DNA from: Amanita rubescens
Taxonomy: Eukaryota > Basidiomycota > Agaricomycetes > Agaricales > Amanitaceae
Assembly: GCA_015039365.1 (NCBI GenBank)
Contig: WION01000557.1
Location: 1-34,038, forward strand
DNA: 34,038 bases
Reading direction: 5' to 3'
This document shows positions 17,836-28,896 of the stretch, piece after piece. Position 1 is the stretch's first letter; each line of letters opens with the position of its first letter. The notes below the pieces were generated by a model. That model ran no database searches. It was not told the DNA's origin and saw only the letters and a program-made list of their open reading frames with translations. The translations under genes were made by a program, and so were the position numbers.

Positions 17836-19585
17836 CTATAACACGAAGACAAGCAAATCTCCACTCGCCGAACCAATAGCAATTCGACCTGTAATCTCAT
17901 CGTAATCCAACGCAGTCCAATTGTTACTATCGTTAACATAAATCGTCGATATATCAATATCAGTATTACCATCTGGGGCACCGTTTCCTGCCCCAACCCC
18001 ATCTGGAGATAACGGACCATGGAACACAGCAGCCACGAGTCGCTGGTCTGACCGTTCGATATACGGAACGATCTGCAACGGTGATTCGTCGTCGCTAAAG
18101 TAGAGTCCGCCTACGGAAAGGTCTTGTGGGTTTATCCAGACTGCGGTGCCGCTCTTGCCTAGGATCATGTTTGATCTGTGGAGAAGTCGTCCAAGGGATC
18201 CCCGGAGATTGGGGATTTTGGATCGCGGTACGGGAGGGAAGAGATAGGGGAGATTAGAGGATGGTTTGCGTCCTGTTTGTGTTGTCGACTCTTGTATTGA
18301 TGAAGGCGTAAGAGGGTGGATTGGGGTTTCTGGGTCGTACGAAGGATTTGGGAGAAGAACGTGATGCTCAATGCTGTGCGCGGCAGAGTGCCATGGGTCA
18401 TTGTTCTTTCGTCTGAGGAGCAACGAGATGGATTGTGGGGATTCTCCGTTACGGGTCGTGCCATTGAATATGGGTTGAACAGGCGTAGCTGTGACCCCAT
18501 CGATCCAACCGAAATGGTATTGTGCGATGGGGGCGTAGGTTACCGGAGATTCGTCCTTCGCCTTGAGCTCTGGAAATGGGAAGAGAGATATCGACACGTC
18601 GCGAACGGCGATAATACTGTTGGTAGAGCGAGAGAATATGATTTGGCTACAGACGTTATGCTGCCGGAAGATCATGGTCAATTCAAAGATAACTGTTGTA
18701 GAACGGAAGTTTGACCTGAAATGGAGTTCCTTCATCGTCTTGACAGCTCAAGGTTGCATGTTTGTTATCTCTCCAGTTCCATATACTAATCTGAGATCGT
18801 TCGTCGCTTAATCCGACAATGTCTCCTTGCAGCGATACCGGGACGAAGTTTGTGGGGAATGACGTAACAATATTGAAGGATACTGTCTCTCCTTCCGTAA
18901 TAACAGAGAGAATATACAACATTTCTTTCCTAGGCTAATCTCAGAATCAGGATGCAGTACAATCGATAACAATGACAGACGCTTCATGAAGCAGCGCTAT
19001 AGCAAGAGTGGCCGTGGACGTGGGGTCCGAATTGAGGCAAAATTTCTTGAAAATACCACCCTTCGGTGACCATTTGCAAGTTTGCGGTTGACGACCCGAA
19101 CCTAAGCTTGATATATCCCACAAAGTTAAGACGGACCAAACGCTTTTAGAAGCGGTGATGAGCCATTTGTCATCGTGACCAGGCAGAAACAGGACATCTG
19201 AAATGTTGGCGCCGGAAACTGAATCGTTAAACAAAATTGAACGTGGTCGAAGGCTTTTGGATCGCCATTTTTGTCCAAGCTGATAGGCATGACGTGTTAA
19301 CCGTTCCAGGTTTGCGATGGACAGGGAATCAAGAGGAACATTCGGAAACGGATATCCCTGTGCTAAAATGTATCTTATACACGCATTGGTCCATACGATT
19401 CGAGTATGGGTCAAGCTGTATAGTCGCTTGCATGTCTGACCTGTGAATTAGCAAGGCGTCGAGGTAGAAACGTGATCCCTTGCGATAGTGACCTTCCTGA
19501 CAGAGAGCAAATCCGAGGGTTCTATCCAGGATAGAGTGAATATCAGGATATCATCGTGAAGGTCGGTCAGCGAAGAGCTCGTCAT
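17836..19585 (-). CDS. F-box protein with beta-propeller-like C-terminal region
   Basis: Four exons (19585-19493, 19435-18977, 18934-18716, 18660-17836) give 531 residues. The F-box is at the N terminus and crosses intron 1: LTDLHDDILIFTLSWIEPSD, LLSVRKTCKRLYSLTHTRIV. WTNACIRYILAQGYPFPN then begins the linker typical of a large Agaricomycete F-box family. Blade-like segments follow (WSVLTLWDISSL, DIVGLSDERSQISIWNWRD, NSIIAVRDVSISLFPFPE, NNWTALDYDEITGRIAIGSA). It probably presents an unknown partner to an SCF ubiquitin ligase. Intron 3 (55 nt) is well supported. Intron 2 (18935-18976, 42 nt) is inferred because the same frame continues on both sides of in-frame stops. Confidence 0.75.
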
Positions 19586-19701
19586 CGTGTTAAGCTCTCG
19601 GATGAGAGTGAGCGATATCGGCTACTCTTGCCGGACTTCCCACGATTCGCATTCCGGAAATATCCGGAGCACGGGACCACCGAAAGCTCGGAACGCACGC
19701 G

Positions 19702-19866
19702 ATGAGCCCAAGTATTACATTCTTTTCGTCCTTCCTTCCGACGGTTTATGCTACTCAAGAGCCATTAGAGGGTACGGTAAGCCAGGTCGAGGAACAAGAG
19801 AGCGCTGCTGAGGAGAGTAAGGCTGAGGAAGCTGCCAGTGAGGAGGAAGAAGAAGAGCCGGAAGAC
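19702..19866 (+). pseudogene. First exon of a QCR6-like (cytochrome bc1 hinge) gene, orphan
   Basis: FFSSFLPTVYATQEP followed by an acidic run EEEEEEPEDV resembles the start of basidiomycete QCR6, the acidic hinge subunit of mitochondrial complex III. A consensus donor GTGAGT follows at 19867. The next exon should bring the cysteine-rich part with paired CxnC motifs. Nothing like it occurs in the following 1.5 kb; the best acceptor leads only to a few codons and a stop at 19921. I read it as a detached first exon. An unrelated small acidic protein remains possible. Confidence 0.35.
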
Positions 19867-19929
19867 GTGAGTTTTTCAGTAGTATTGCAAGGTCCCACTG
19901 TGACTTTTGAGATGAATCTCTAGGTGAGC

Positions 19930-21190
19930 AACGCCTCATGGCGCGCTGCGAAGCGTGTGACAGGGGTCACAGGACGTGGCTTGTGACTCTGGCTTCCCAC
20001 CACTAGTGGTCGCATAAATAAACACGCGTATCCGGGAGCGCCCCGAAACCCATTTGATTTCTTCTTGCACCAATGGCTAATACGAGGGAACGGAAAGGAA
20101 CTGTCGCCTACCGAGGGCGACCCGGGAGCAAAGTGAGTCGCCGCCTCTCCAATTCTTCGTTTTGGCTAATCGAGGATTCAAGAGCCGTTCTCTTCGGAGA
20201 AAGTAGCCAGGAAGGGTGCGGGTACGCCATATCAATGTGGCTCCCCTGATGAAATTCGCTGAGGCGACTTGAAGGAAGCACCCATACACGCTGGACGCTC
20301 GACGATCAGACGCAGGTACTCGCATCTGAGCAGTTTAATATTCTGCCCAACGGAGCATGCCCCAGGGAGAAGAGGTATCTTTCTTGAATAGTTGAGAAGG
20401 TAAGGTCCTGGTACTTCGGTTCGTCGATTTAACTGACCGAGCATCTAAATGTAGATGCTTATTCGATCTCTAACTGGGCTTGGCTAACGGACAGCCCATC
20501 AAATGGAATCGATGAAAGGGGGGACTGGGAATGGTGGTTTCAGGAGAGGGTAAGTTCTTCTTTTCTTTTTTCTCGTTCTTTGCTGATAAGTCATGACTCT
20601 ACAGCTTCAATCCGCCATCCACAAGGACTAGAGGAGTCATTTTGTGACTCTCGTACTAACGGAAGAAAGATGAGAAGAGAGTCTATCAGTTAGAGATGCG
20701 TATGAGGTATGTGTGGTACGTTGAACAATCGTCATGGAATGACCTAACCATATCTGTAGAGTTTTACTGATTGGCCATTTCTTGAAGCAGCGGAGCTCAA
20801 GGATCTGGTGTGCGTGCGCAGGCTACAAACCGACCGAAGGCAGCGTGCCAACAGAAGTGCGACTGTATACATCTAAATCATCGTTTCGAACGTCAACCAC
20901 AGCCCGCTACCAGCAAACTATTTTTCAGGCGATTGACTGGTCAGAGAAGACGAGCTGACAGTCTGTCTCTGTCACCGAGTCTCCCAAACAGATCGAGACG
21001 GATGAACCTACCGACCGGACTTCGTGCCTCGCGGTATGATTCGGGTGGATGATCTCAATCGGTTTCAAGGAGCTTGTTGGACCGAGTTGGGGGACCGGCC
21101 GGCCAGAATAGAACGATTTCAGGTAAAAACCGGAAACATGACGAGAATCGACAATATCGTTAATAGCACGCCTGAAATTAACCTGGTGAC
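19930..21190. other. Region with scattered splice-like signals, no gene resolved
   Basis: An ATG at 20072 opens a short frame (MANTRERKGTVAYRGRPGSK) that reaches a GTGAGT donor, and another short frame near 20502 reaches GTAAGT with an acceptor at 20606. Neither yields a recognisable protein. A perfect 8-bp hairpin (AGCATCTA, loop AATG) lies near 20441. The right part may hold degraded upstream sequence of the zinc-finger gene that follows. Confidence 0.35.
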
Positions 21191-21199
21191 GGGAGGTGA

Positions 21200-21940
21200 C
21201 TTCCCCGTCACTGAATGGGATGGCGGTAGCAAATATGGCGGCTCCTTTACCGCCGCATTCCCATCCCGCCAGTTGCGCTATCATTACTGCCACATCTCGA
21301 CAGCGAATAACTTGTGCGGTATCGGAACGCTACATTCTGCTACTTATACGCTCAAATATACTGATTCCCATTGCCGGTATTCTCATCCTCCGGCGGTATT
21401 GTCCTCGGAAATGAACAAAGACAGGGATTGCGTCAAAACCCACGTCAGCCGTGCTGCTTTACACCCACCACGTAGGGCATAGGTTATTCAGTCACTTTCA
21501 TAACCCCCGCATGCTCCGAACTCGCACGCGTCTCCAATACCTTGTAAATTTGGAGCTGCTTGTACGAAACCAATTTGCACCTTCGCCCATCCATCACGAA
21601 CGCATTCTGTGCAGCCATGTAAATTCGGTGCTGCTTGCGCTCGCGCAATTTGCCCATGTCAACATCCTGAAGGTCGTACGTTACCTTCAACATTCCACCG
21701 TGGCTTGTCTACGAACGCACCCCTGGTAACCGTTCAAATACCAGTGACCGGATCGATGGGCGGAGCTGGCCCGCACAAGAGCGTGGTGTTCGACACTCTC
21801 TGTCCGGGAGCAGGTGTGAAGGAAAAGTAACCGATGAGAGAGGTCCGGGAGAGAAGAATAAGGCAGAGAAAACTGTCGAAGAAGCAGAGGCTGCTGCCCA
21901 AAAGAAAGACGATTCGAAACCAGTCGCTTTCACCATCTAG
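21200..21940 (+). pseudogene. NAB2/ZC3H14-like CCCH zinc-finger gene, broken C-terminal part
   Basis: NAB2-type proteins bind poly(A) RNA in the nucleus through tandem CCCH fingers. Here the fingers appear in order: KYTDSHCRYSHPPAV, DCVKTHVSRAALHP, PCKFGAACTKPICTFAHP and PCKFGAACARAICPCQHPEG. RTLPSTFHRGLSTNAP, TGSMGG and PHKSVVF follow, the tail seen in basidiomycete homologues, and then a charged helix EKNKAEKTVEEAEAAAQKK ending in KPVAFTI at 21940. The parts are not in one frame. A TAA at 21501 precedes the third finger without a usable splice site, and a single-base slip at GGAAAAGTAA (21821-21830) is needed to reach the tail. The first finger has lost its leading cysteines. The last two fingers share a nucleotide repeat (21543-21578, 21619-21654). 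Most likely a decayed copy. Confidence 0.65.
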
Positions 21941-23320
21941 ATACTTGCACACGTTGAAACGGGAACCCTCAAGTTTACATGAATAGTTCGCCTTACATGG
22001 GACTCAGTTGCGGCCGCAGGCAACAGTAACAAAATGATACTGCCACAAAACTCTCATTCCGCGTCGAATCGGAAAGTGGTTAGTTGCATAAACGATGTCT
22101 ATGACTGTCTTAATGAGCCCCATGAAGGTTAGCGCAAACCACTGAACGTAATCCAGGGTTGACGGCGGAGTTCCAACTCGCCACAAAAGAAATCGAGGTC
22201 ACCAGAACTTCAGGGCACCATAAGGCACTGGCGACTTGGACAAGAAGCGAAGACGGCGTTTACATACGGATCATACAGTGCCAAATGTGTATTTGTTTGA
22301 CACGCTGGTGAACCGGACACTGCTTTTTCCCCTCGCATTCTGAATCCGCGTTCTGAGATGACGCTAGGTAACCAAGGTCACTCCCAATTTGCAATTTGTA
22401 TTGAATTTCAAAAGTCAAGCTGACGTGTCGGACACAGCAAGCATGACTCAGCGACTCCTGCTGAACCCACAAAGAATACCAAGACATGGTTCATGGCATA
22501 ACCGCATTACGAGACCCTTCTTCATATCGACCTAATTCCGTCTGCAATGGTCAATTAGGTTTGGCCCAACCTCCGGATGACATAAACTTATAGGTATAAA
22601 AAGGTTCCGGTCTCTTCTCGCCACGGTCTGGAATAGTTCTTTGATTCAATCTGCCATTGGAAATTGGATACGTCCCTCCACGTGGAGACCTGTTGGGCGT
22701 TACTGCCACATATTGAATTTTAATTGCACCTGTCAAAAAGAATGCCTTCCAACGTTGTTCGGTTAACAGCAGCCTGTCTGTGGCCCACGTTAAAATGAGG
22801 CCGCAATTGGCTCGAACAGGATCCTTAACGGCGCATGTAAGGCGTCCTGCTTTGATGCGTCCTGAAACGCGAACCGAAGTAAATGCACGGAACTTGAAAC
22901 GCAGGCTTACTCGCCGGACATGGTGACCCAGAGCAAGCGGCCACCATTGATATCCAGACCTGTCCGCGGAGAATGTTACAAAAACTCACAAAATTTCAAG
23001 ACGCGCCAGCTTTTCTGGACTCATGAGATATTCATCAGCAAACTCTGGGGGCACTTTAGGTACTCCGGATTGTTCCGTAGTGTTCCTGGAGCTGAGTGCC
23101 TGAAGCACTGGCTTTCACTGATGTTGCTCGACCCTTTTTCATTTTGCTTGACTTACCGACCTAACGATCACTAATTAGGTTTGACCTAACCTTTTTAGCA
23201 GTCTGATCACGGAAACATATACGTAGTAATTACTAATAGGCAGGCAACTGCTACAGCTTTTCGCCGTCGTCTGGCGTTCAAGTGATACCGCAATTGGTTT
23301 GAACGTTGAGCCCTACTGGC
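21941..23320. other. Long upstream region with a repeated promoter-like module
   Basis: No gene is supported. Two modules recur. AATTAGGTTTGrCC is at 22553 and 23173. CCGCAATTGGyTyGAAC is at 22801 and 23288, each followed 29-33 bp on by GGCGyATrTAAGG. The second module contains the working TATA box of the secreted-protein gene at 23366. The first looks like an older, decayed copy of the same promoter. Confidence 0.45.
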
Positions 23321-23321
23321 G

Positions 23322-23329
23322 TATATAAG
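23322..23329 (+). promoter_or_regulatory. TATA box of the secreted beta-sandwich gene
   Basis: TATATAAG lies 44 nt upstream of the ATG at 23366, in the second of two similar promoter-like modules. Confidence 0.6.
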
Positions 23330-23365
23330 GCCACCCAATTTTGACTTCGAACTTCAGCTCAAACA

Positions 23366-24451
23366 ATGGCCCTCAAAGGTACAAACTCGTATCTGTTCGT
23401 ATGTCCCATCGTCTAACCTCTTGTCCTAGCTCTTTTCAGTACTTTGCTTGCCCTATTCATCTGTCGTGCGGTCGCGCTAGACTTCAGCAATTCTCATTGG
23501 ATTTGGTACAAATATGCTACTACAGTACCAGTCTACGCCGTTGGCGATTTCCGCTACGACCTTAAGCATTCCGGCGGAGCACACCCTGTCTCCGCAGAAA
23601 TTATCATTGCCGGGGATAATGACTATACCCTCTGGGTAAATGGCAATGTCATTGGGAAGGGTACCGACTGGACGATAGCTCAAAAATACTGTGTCGCCCT
23701 CAATCCGTTGCATAACGTCTTTGCTGCCCAGGTTGTTAACGCTCCTGGTGCCCCGCCCAACCCTGCTGCATTGCTTGCCGCTGTCGAGGTCTTTTACTCT
23801 GATGGGAGTACCAAAACGATCGTGAGCGACCGTAGCTGGCTCGCACATAGGGGTCCTTCACCTGGATTCCAAAGCCCCATTTACAATGATCATTCTTGGA
23901 CCCGCGCTGTTGAGTTGGGTACTGCCAACACTTTGCCCTGGCATACACCCTCCTTACCAGGCCCTCCCCCTCCCCCAACCCTCGCCAAATCAGAATGGAT
24001 TTGGACAAACGAGATTAGCGGTCCTGGTGGAAACGCACCTGCCGGGAGCCGCGCGTTCCGCAAGGACATCACGATACCCGGTATTCTACCGGCCACCGGT
24101 GGCACGATTGTCATAAGCACGGATAACCAGTATACGCTTTACATCAATGGTCAACTGATCGGGACTCATGCGGACTGGACGCACTCTCAGACTTATCCAT
24201 TCACTCTTACAATCCCTACCCAACACATCGTTGTCGCAGTTGCGGCTACAAATTTTGCAGGACCTGCCGGTGTCATTGCCGCCCTCGAGCTCAATGCCGG
24301 GTGCTCCACTTTCGTCTATGTCACGGACAGTAGCTGGAAGTATAATCTCGCTGTGCCCTCTGGCTTCCAACTTGCCAGTTACAATGATGCTAGCTGGCCC
24401 CATGCCGTACAAGAGGGCCTTGACGGAGTCGCTCCTTGGGGTACCATTTAG
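23366..24451 (+). CDS. Secreted protein with two galactose-binding-like (jelly-roll) repeats
   Basis: A 13-nt first exon (23366-23378) and a 51-nt intron lead into the main exon (23430-24451), for 344 residues. The start MALKALFSTLLALFICRAVA is a clear signal peptide with likely cleavage before LDF. Two repeats of about 150 residues follow, joined by a proline-rich hinge (LPGPPPPPT). Matching blocks are HWIWYKY / EWIWTNE, AGDNDYTLWVNGNVIGKGTDW / STDNQYTLYINGQLIGTHADW, and SDRSW / TDSSW. The D-Y-T-L-x-x-N-G pattern is that of jelly-roll sugar-binding domains found beside glycosidase catalytic domains such as alpha-L-rhamnosidases. No catalytic domain is present, so a secreted lectin-like or wall-binding role is plausible but unproven. 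Confidence 0.75.
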
Positions 24452-25310
24452 AATGCGTAGTCGGGATTTGGTATGGCGCTTGTGTACAACTTGTTTCGGC
24501 CTGCAATTTTTGGTTCATTTGTCTCGTGTTGTATGGACTATGGTTTTGATTTCTGATGTTAGTAACGAGTAATGTCGCTAACGAAATTATCATGCGATTC
24601 GATCTAAACTAAATGCCCGAACTATTATAATGAGATGAACCGTTGGTTTGAATATGTATACCGCACGTAGCCGGCGGTTGCTTCCTAGCTTTCCACTTCC
24701 TACTGAATTCGTTAACGGGCTTGTCTGCCCCAAAATCATGCGCCATTTACAGTGTTCAATATATTGTGTAAAGGGGTATCGAAACTCATATATAGTGCAC
24801 ATGTCGAGTTTGCTGGTCGCAATTGTGGGGACATGAGCGATCAGGGGTGCCAGACGGATGAATATCTTAACTAGATTTCCCTGGACGCGTCAAATGAAAG
24901 TCAGATTAGGGAAAGAAAAGCAACGCACAGAAAGTGCTGCTATCCGTGGCTCGAAGGTCCTTTTTCTTACGCTTGCAGTTGGCTCCAGGTCTGCAAGAGA
25001 ATGGTGTTTATGACACGAAAGACACCCATCCAGGACTTTAAGTAAAGAGAGTTTTTCAACGCTGTGTTGATATTCGGATTCCGTCGACTAGTATGGAGTG
25101 GTGATAGTCCCGTAGCGTCCCACGAAACGCGTCAGGCGGGCCTTGGGTTGGGGTCTCATGTCGTCGGTCGCCTCTTCAGTTAACGCATCCACCTATAATG
25201 ATTGGGATAGTGCTCAGACCTCAGACGCGAAAGATCGGTAAAAGTTTGAGGTAACAGATGATGGTGACGAGACTCGAGGCAATTTGGGCCGCGAACCCCT
25301 CCACTGTGTC
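24452..25310. other. Intergenic region, nothing supported
   Basis: Short frames only, with no recognisable motif, RNA gene or terminal repeat. Confidence 0.5.
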
Positions 25311-25509
25311 CACATGTGGGCTTTCTAACTATAGGTGTAGCGCCGCTGGCAGAAGAAAATTAATTAATTAATTACTGACCGTACGAGAGTGTGTGTGGGA
25401 GAGGATGTCCAAAGGCGGTCGGCCTAAAGCGGTAGGTCAATTGAAACATATTGAAACTCAGTTAGGACCTAAATGCGCTACACCTATAGTTAGACAGCCC
25501 ACATGCACA
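25311..25509. mobile_element. Foldback MITE with ~31-bp terminal inverted repeats
   Basis: CATGTGGGCTTTCTAACTAT through GTGTAGCGC (25313-25343) is repeated inverted at 25475-25505 with one mismatch in 31 bp. The two are separated by 131 bp with an (AATT)n run. The flanks read CACATGTG on the left (25311-25318) and on the right (25505-25512), so an 8-bp target-site duplication partly overlapping the arms is possible, which would suit a hAT-like family. No coding capacity. Confidence 0.65.
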
Positions 25510-25512
25510 TGT

Positions 25513-26055
25513 GGACGTCGGAGCCCAATTTCCGGCTCTCAGCTGCCGGAGCCGATGCGGTCATCGGCTTTGGGCGGCGGAACCGCTGTTTGTCCTTGTT
25601 TGGCCTTGGCGCGCTAAGACGAACGAAATATCACCATGAATCTAGTTGCTTCGTTTTCCATTTTCCTACCCCAATGAAAAAAAGGGAGTTGTGACCGCGG
25701 CCTAGGCGTCGTTTGATTTTGACCCACATCACAATGGATCCGATGACGACGAGCAGAGGACTCAGGAAGGAGGATGGTAGCTGCGGCCTGAAGACGGGAT
25801 TGCCGACGTTGCCGAATGGAGAAGCTACTTAAATCCTATCCAAATACGTACGACTGGGCCTGAGAGCAACCCAGGTGCCTCGTGAAGTTATAGTCCCAGT
25901 GCGCACTCTTAGACGCACCACTCGATTTCATTTGTACCCGTGCCACACAGTATACTTGCGCACTCTCAAGTCTTGTGTCCTGGCACGGTCATCTGACATG
26001 GTAACTTCAAAACATATCGTACAGTTTCCTAATTCCAAGTCCATGTTGACATCTG
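25513..26055. other. Intergenic region, nothing supported
   Basis: No frame with recognisable features. It lies downstream of the MFS transporter gene, whose stop is at 26056-26058. Confidence 0.45.
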
Positions 26056-27972
26056 TCATTCTATCGACCGTATTCCTCCCGGTTTGGTATCACATCTGGG
26101 CAGTAAAGATGACGCACACAACGCCATTACCGCAGTACAAACGAAGACAAAGTAGACCATATATCCGCCGAGATACCCCTTGTTTATTGACCATGAAAAG
26201 AGCGAGTTTGAAATTGCAGGAGCCATCATCACCAATACACCCGCCACCATCTGTTACCCGCAATAAGCTCTGTGTACGGCATTTGACTGAAGAAACCAGG
26301 CAACACACCTCACAAAAGCCGAGTGCTGCGGCACGACTTCCATACGCTTGGGTAATAAAAACCGAAATTGCGACTACACACACATTTGTGACATAATTCA
26401 TCAGCATTGCAAATGTACTTACGCCAACCAAATTGATTCAAAACCGAACAGCACATCTGAGTGGCAAGCGCAAACCACACCAAACCATTATATCCATTTT
26501 TCCTCGCAATCCAGTTCATCAAAGGCCACAGCACGAATAGTGGGACCGACGCGGATAAACCGAGTACATACGTATATCTCGAGCCCCATTTATCATGCAC
26601 GCGGGGGAAGATGAACAGCTGGGATATGCCTGCGACTGTTGAAGAAATGGATGACAAGATGCCGATAGCTTGTGGCGAAAGACCAAGACCTCCATCTCTT
26701 ATAGACGTGGAGAGGTACAATACTTCGGTTTCCGAGTAGAATGTCTGTAGAAGACAAATCGACGACAAATTGATGGCAGCAACGATGATTCCGGGAACGA
26801 AGATGATGCGTAACGATAGTGGGCTTCCGGTGCTTTCAACTCCTTCTCCCATCACGCACTTATCTTTCTGTGTCTTTTTCTTAAATAAGCTGGAAAATAG
26901 TGACAATGGTTCCCTCACCATTTCTTTCAGGAAGATGGTTCCAACTAGCCAGCCAGTAAGCAATAGTATGGAGCAAATGGCACAGGGCAGGAAGTAGGGA
27001 TATTCTTTAAGAAATTTGCTAGAACCAAATAATTGTGGAAATTGGTCGACAGGTCTTGAGAGAGATCCCCCGATCCTGGACCCAATCTATGGTGGATACT
27101 TTCGAATGTGCACGCTTTACAAAGAAGATAAAACTCACAGTTCCCGCAACGTATACCGAGGTCTCATAGTAGGCTATTGCCTACTTTCGCCAATCAAGAA
27201 AAAGCCGTGATCCATAATCAAAAACATACTCGCACAGTATCCGTTGAATCAGTCATCCTAGCCAACATGCTGCATCAACAAGTCAGAAGGGTGAATTGTG
27301 CGCTTCTCCACGGTCATCTAACCTTCTTGTCACTCCATGAGTTCCCCCTATATAGACGTTACACGTTACGTACGGCAGCATTCATGACGGACTTACGGAA
27401 TGCGCCCATTAAAGCTTGACTGCACATCGGGTAATCAAGAACGTGGTTTTAATTCAAGTGTCGCACGAACCAAAGGATAAGACCCCGAAACGTTATTGAA
27501 AGCCCAAAGCCGCTGATAAATACCGACAAGCCTATTGTGCAGGCGAGGAAAACAAATTTTCGGCCTATGTGATCGGAAAGCTGGGACAGATGAAACGTTG
27601 TGGCCGTTTCAGAAGCGGCTATCGTGGATATCTGTTGTTAAGTTGGTCTCATTCGAATATTAAAGAAACGCGTGCACGACACGTACCAGCAACCCGACAT
27701 AAAGTCCTACATCCTTCTCTCCTTCTGCTACCCCAATACTTCGAATTAACTGAAAGTTACGTTTTGGGACCACAAATGTCAAAACAGTAAGGACCACGTA
27801 CATCCGGAATGAAGGGCCGTGTGACATAAAATGGTATATGTGTCGCAGTTTGCAGCACGAAGAGTATTGAAAACTGGAACCATGGAAAGGGCGTTTGGTG
27901 AACCTGCTCACGAGCTCGCTCAGCGTATAAGAGAGGGGTTTCCTCGTCTCTGATGCTTTGATCAGTCGTCAT
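26056..27972 (-). CDS. MFS transporter (DHA1-like), ten exons with microexons
   Basis: Ten exons join in phase to 482 residues, normal for a 12-helix MFS protein: 27972-27802, 27749-27687, 27631-27471, 27419-27397, 27347-27323, 27269-27230, 27180-27139, 27086-26423, 26373-26309, 26250-26056. Helix 1 starts at PFPWFQFSILFVLQ. Motif A is seen as QLSDHIGRK in loop 2-3. GSRIGGSLSRPVDQFP precedes helix 6, and the C-terminal half ends in YLGGYMVYFVFVCTAVMALC. A central loop after helix 6 is charged (KKKTQKDK). The family exports drugs and small metabolites by proton antiport; the substrate is unknown. Exons 4-7 are only 23, 25, 40 and 42 nt. The ninth junction (26251-26308) is the least sure. It is divergent from the ATP-grasp/methyltransferase gene. 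Confidence 0.8.
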
Positions 27973-28677
27973 GGCCAAAGGGGCGAGCAGTTAAGATGGG
28001 AAGCACTGTTGAAGATGATAACGCCCGGCGCGTGCCGAGGCATTTGAATTGTGGATGAAATCATGAAACATCGGCCACTGCCTGTGGCAATCCTATAAAG
28101 GGACGTACCATACGTAGAGATGGCATTTCACGAGATAGAACCAAGTATAGTCTCCTTCCACATCAGGCTGATGCTAACAAGTAACCATCAAGGAACGGTC
28201 ACAAGGGTCACGGTTTGGTGTTATTAATAGTAATACTCAACACATGTATGGACTATAGTAGTACTATAGTGTATTCAGTGTTGTGCGGCGTGCCGGTGAT
28301 TGACAGTAAAGGAAAGTCAGCCGTCGGTTATGCGGATGCCAACTTTGTCATAACTTGACTTTTTGGTGACTTTGCGGTGCCGTCTCCGGTAGGCAGCGTA
28401 GGTTTCAACGGTTCTACAACTTCTGTTAACAAGGCCAACGACGCGAGTGGTTATATGCTGGTTGCTTATCTCCGTACTCTTTTGGATTAGATGAACAGGC
28501 CAGTGGGCAAGGGAGCACGGCGCACGCCTGGCGGGAGTAATACTAAGAGACTATATGCCGTGTCAGGTTTTCGGCAGGCAATTGATGTTGCTTCATCCGT
28601 CGCACGTTTTGGGGAGTATTCGCGAGTTTATAATAGACATCTCGTTCTGGGGCAGCGGATAGATCCGAGCGGAGTGT

Positions 28678-28752
28678 GAAGCGGGGGCAAAACTTTTGGC
28701 GCAACTTTTCAGCACACCGCGAAACTTTCGTCAGAAATTTTGCCCCCGCTTC
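28678..28752. repeat. 15-bp perfect inverted repeat with 45-nt loop
   Basis: GAAGCGGGGGCAAAA (28678-28692) and TTTTGCCCCCGCTTC (28738-28752) pair perfectly. Imperfect pairing goes on outward (GGAGTGT with AGGCTCC) to about 28665-28765. This may be a small foldback element or a regulatory site between the two divergent genes. Confidence 0.7.
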
Positions 28753-28837
28753 AGGCTCCGCCCGGGAATCGGCCCGACACATCTGGGTACGAGATTAACA
28801 TCTGACAAGCTATCTGACATGATCTATGTTAATTTAG

Positions 28838-28845
28838 TATTTAAG
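28838..28845 (+). promoter_or_regulatory. TATA-like site of the ATP-grasp/methyltransferase gene
   Basis: TATTTAAG lies about 55 nt upstream of the ATG at 28897. It is a weak match but well placed. Confidence 0.35.
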
Positions 28846-28896
28846 TAAACCACGATATCCAGATGAACTCAGGCGATCCCCCACCCATTATCAATC

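Larger units (their letters stand above)
27973..28896. promoter_or_regulatory. Divergent intergenic region between MFS and ATP-grasp genes
   Basis: No gene is supported in these 0.9 kb. The stretch holds the 5' regions of both flanking genes, a near-palindromic GTAGTACTATAG near 28257, and a strong inverted repeat at 28678-28752. Shared control of the two genes is possible but not shown. Confidence 0.4.

Noticed and set aside
18316..18714. 132-codon plus-strand frame
   Set aside because: It is the shadow of the last exons of the minus-strand F-box gene.
20925..21293. 122-codon minus-strand frame
   Set aside because: It overlaps the upstream part of the zinc-finger remnant, and its sequence resembles no family.
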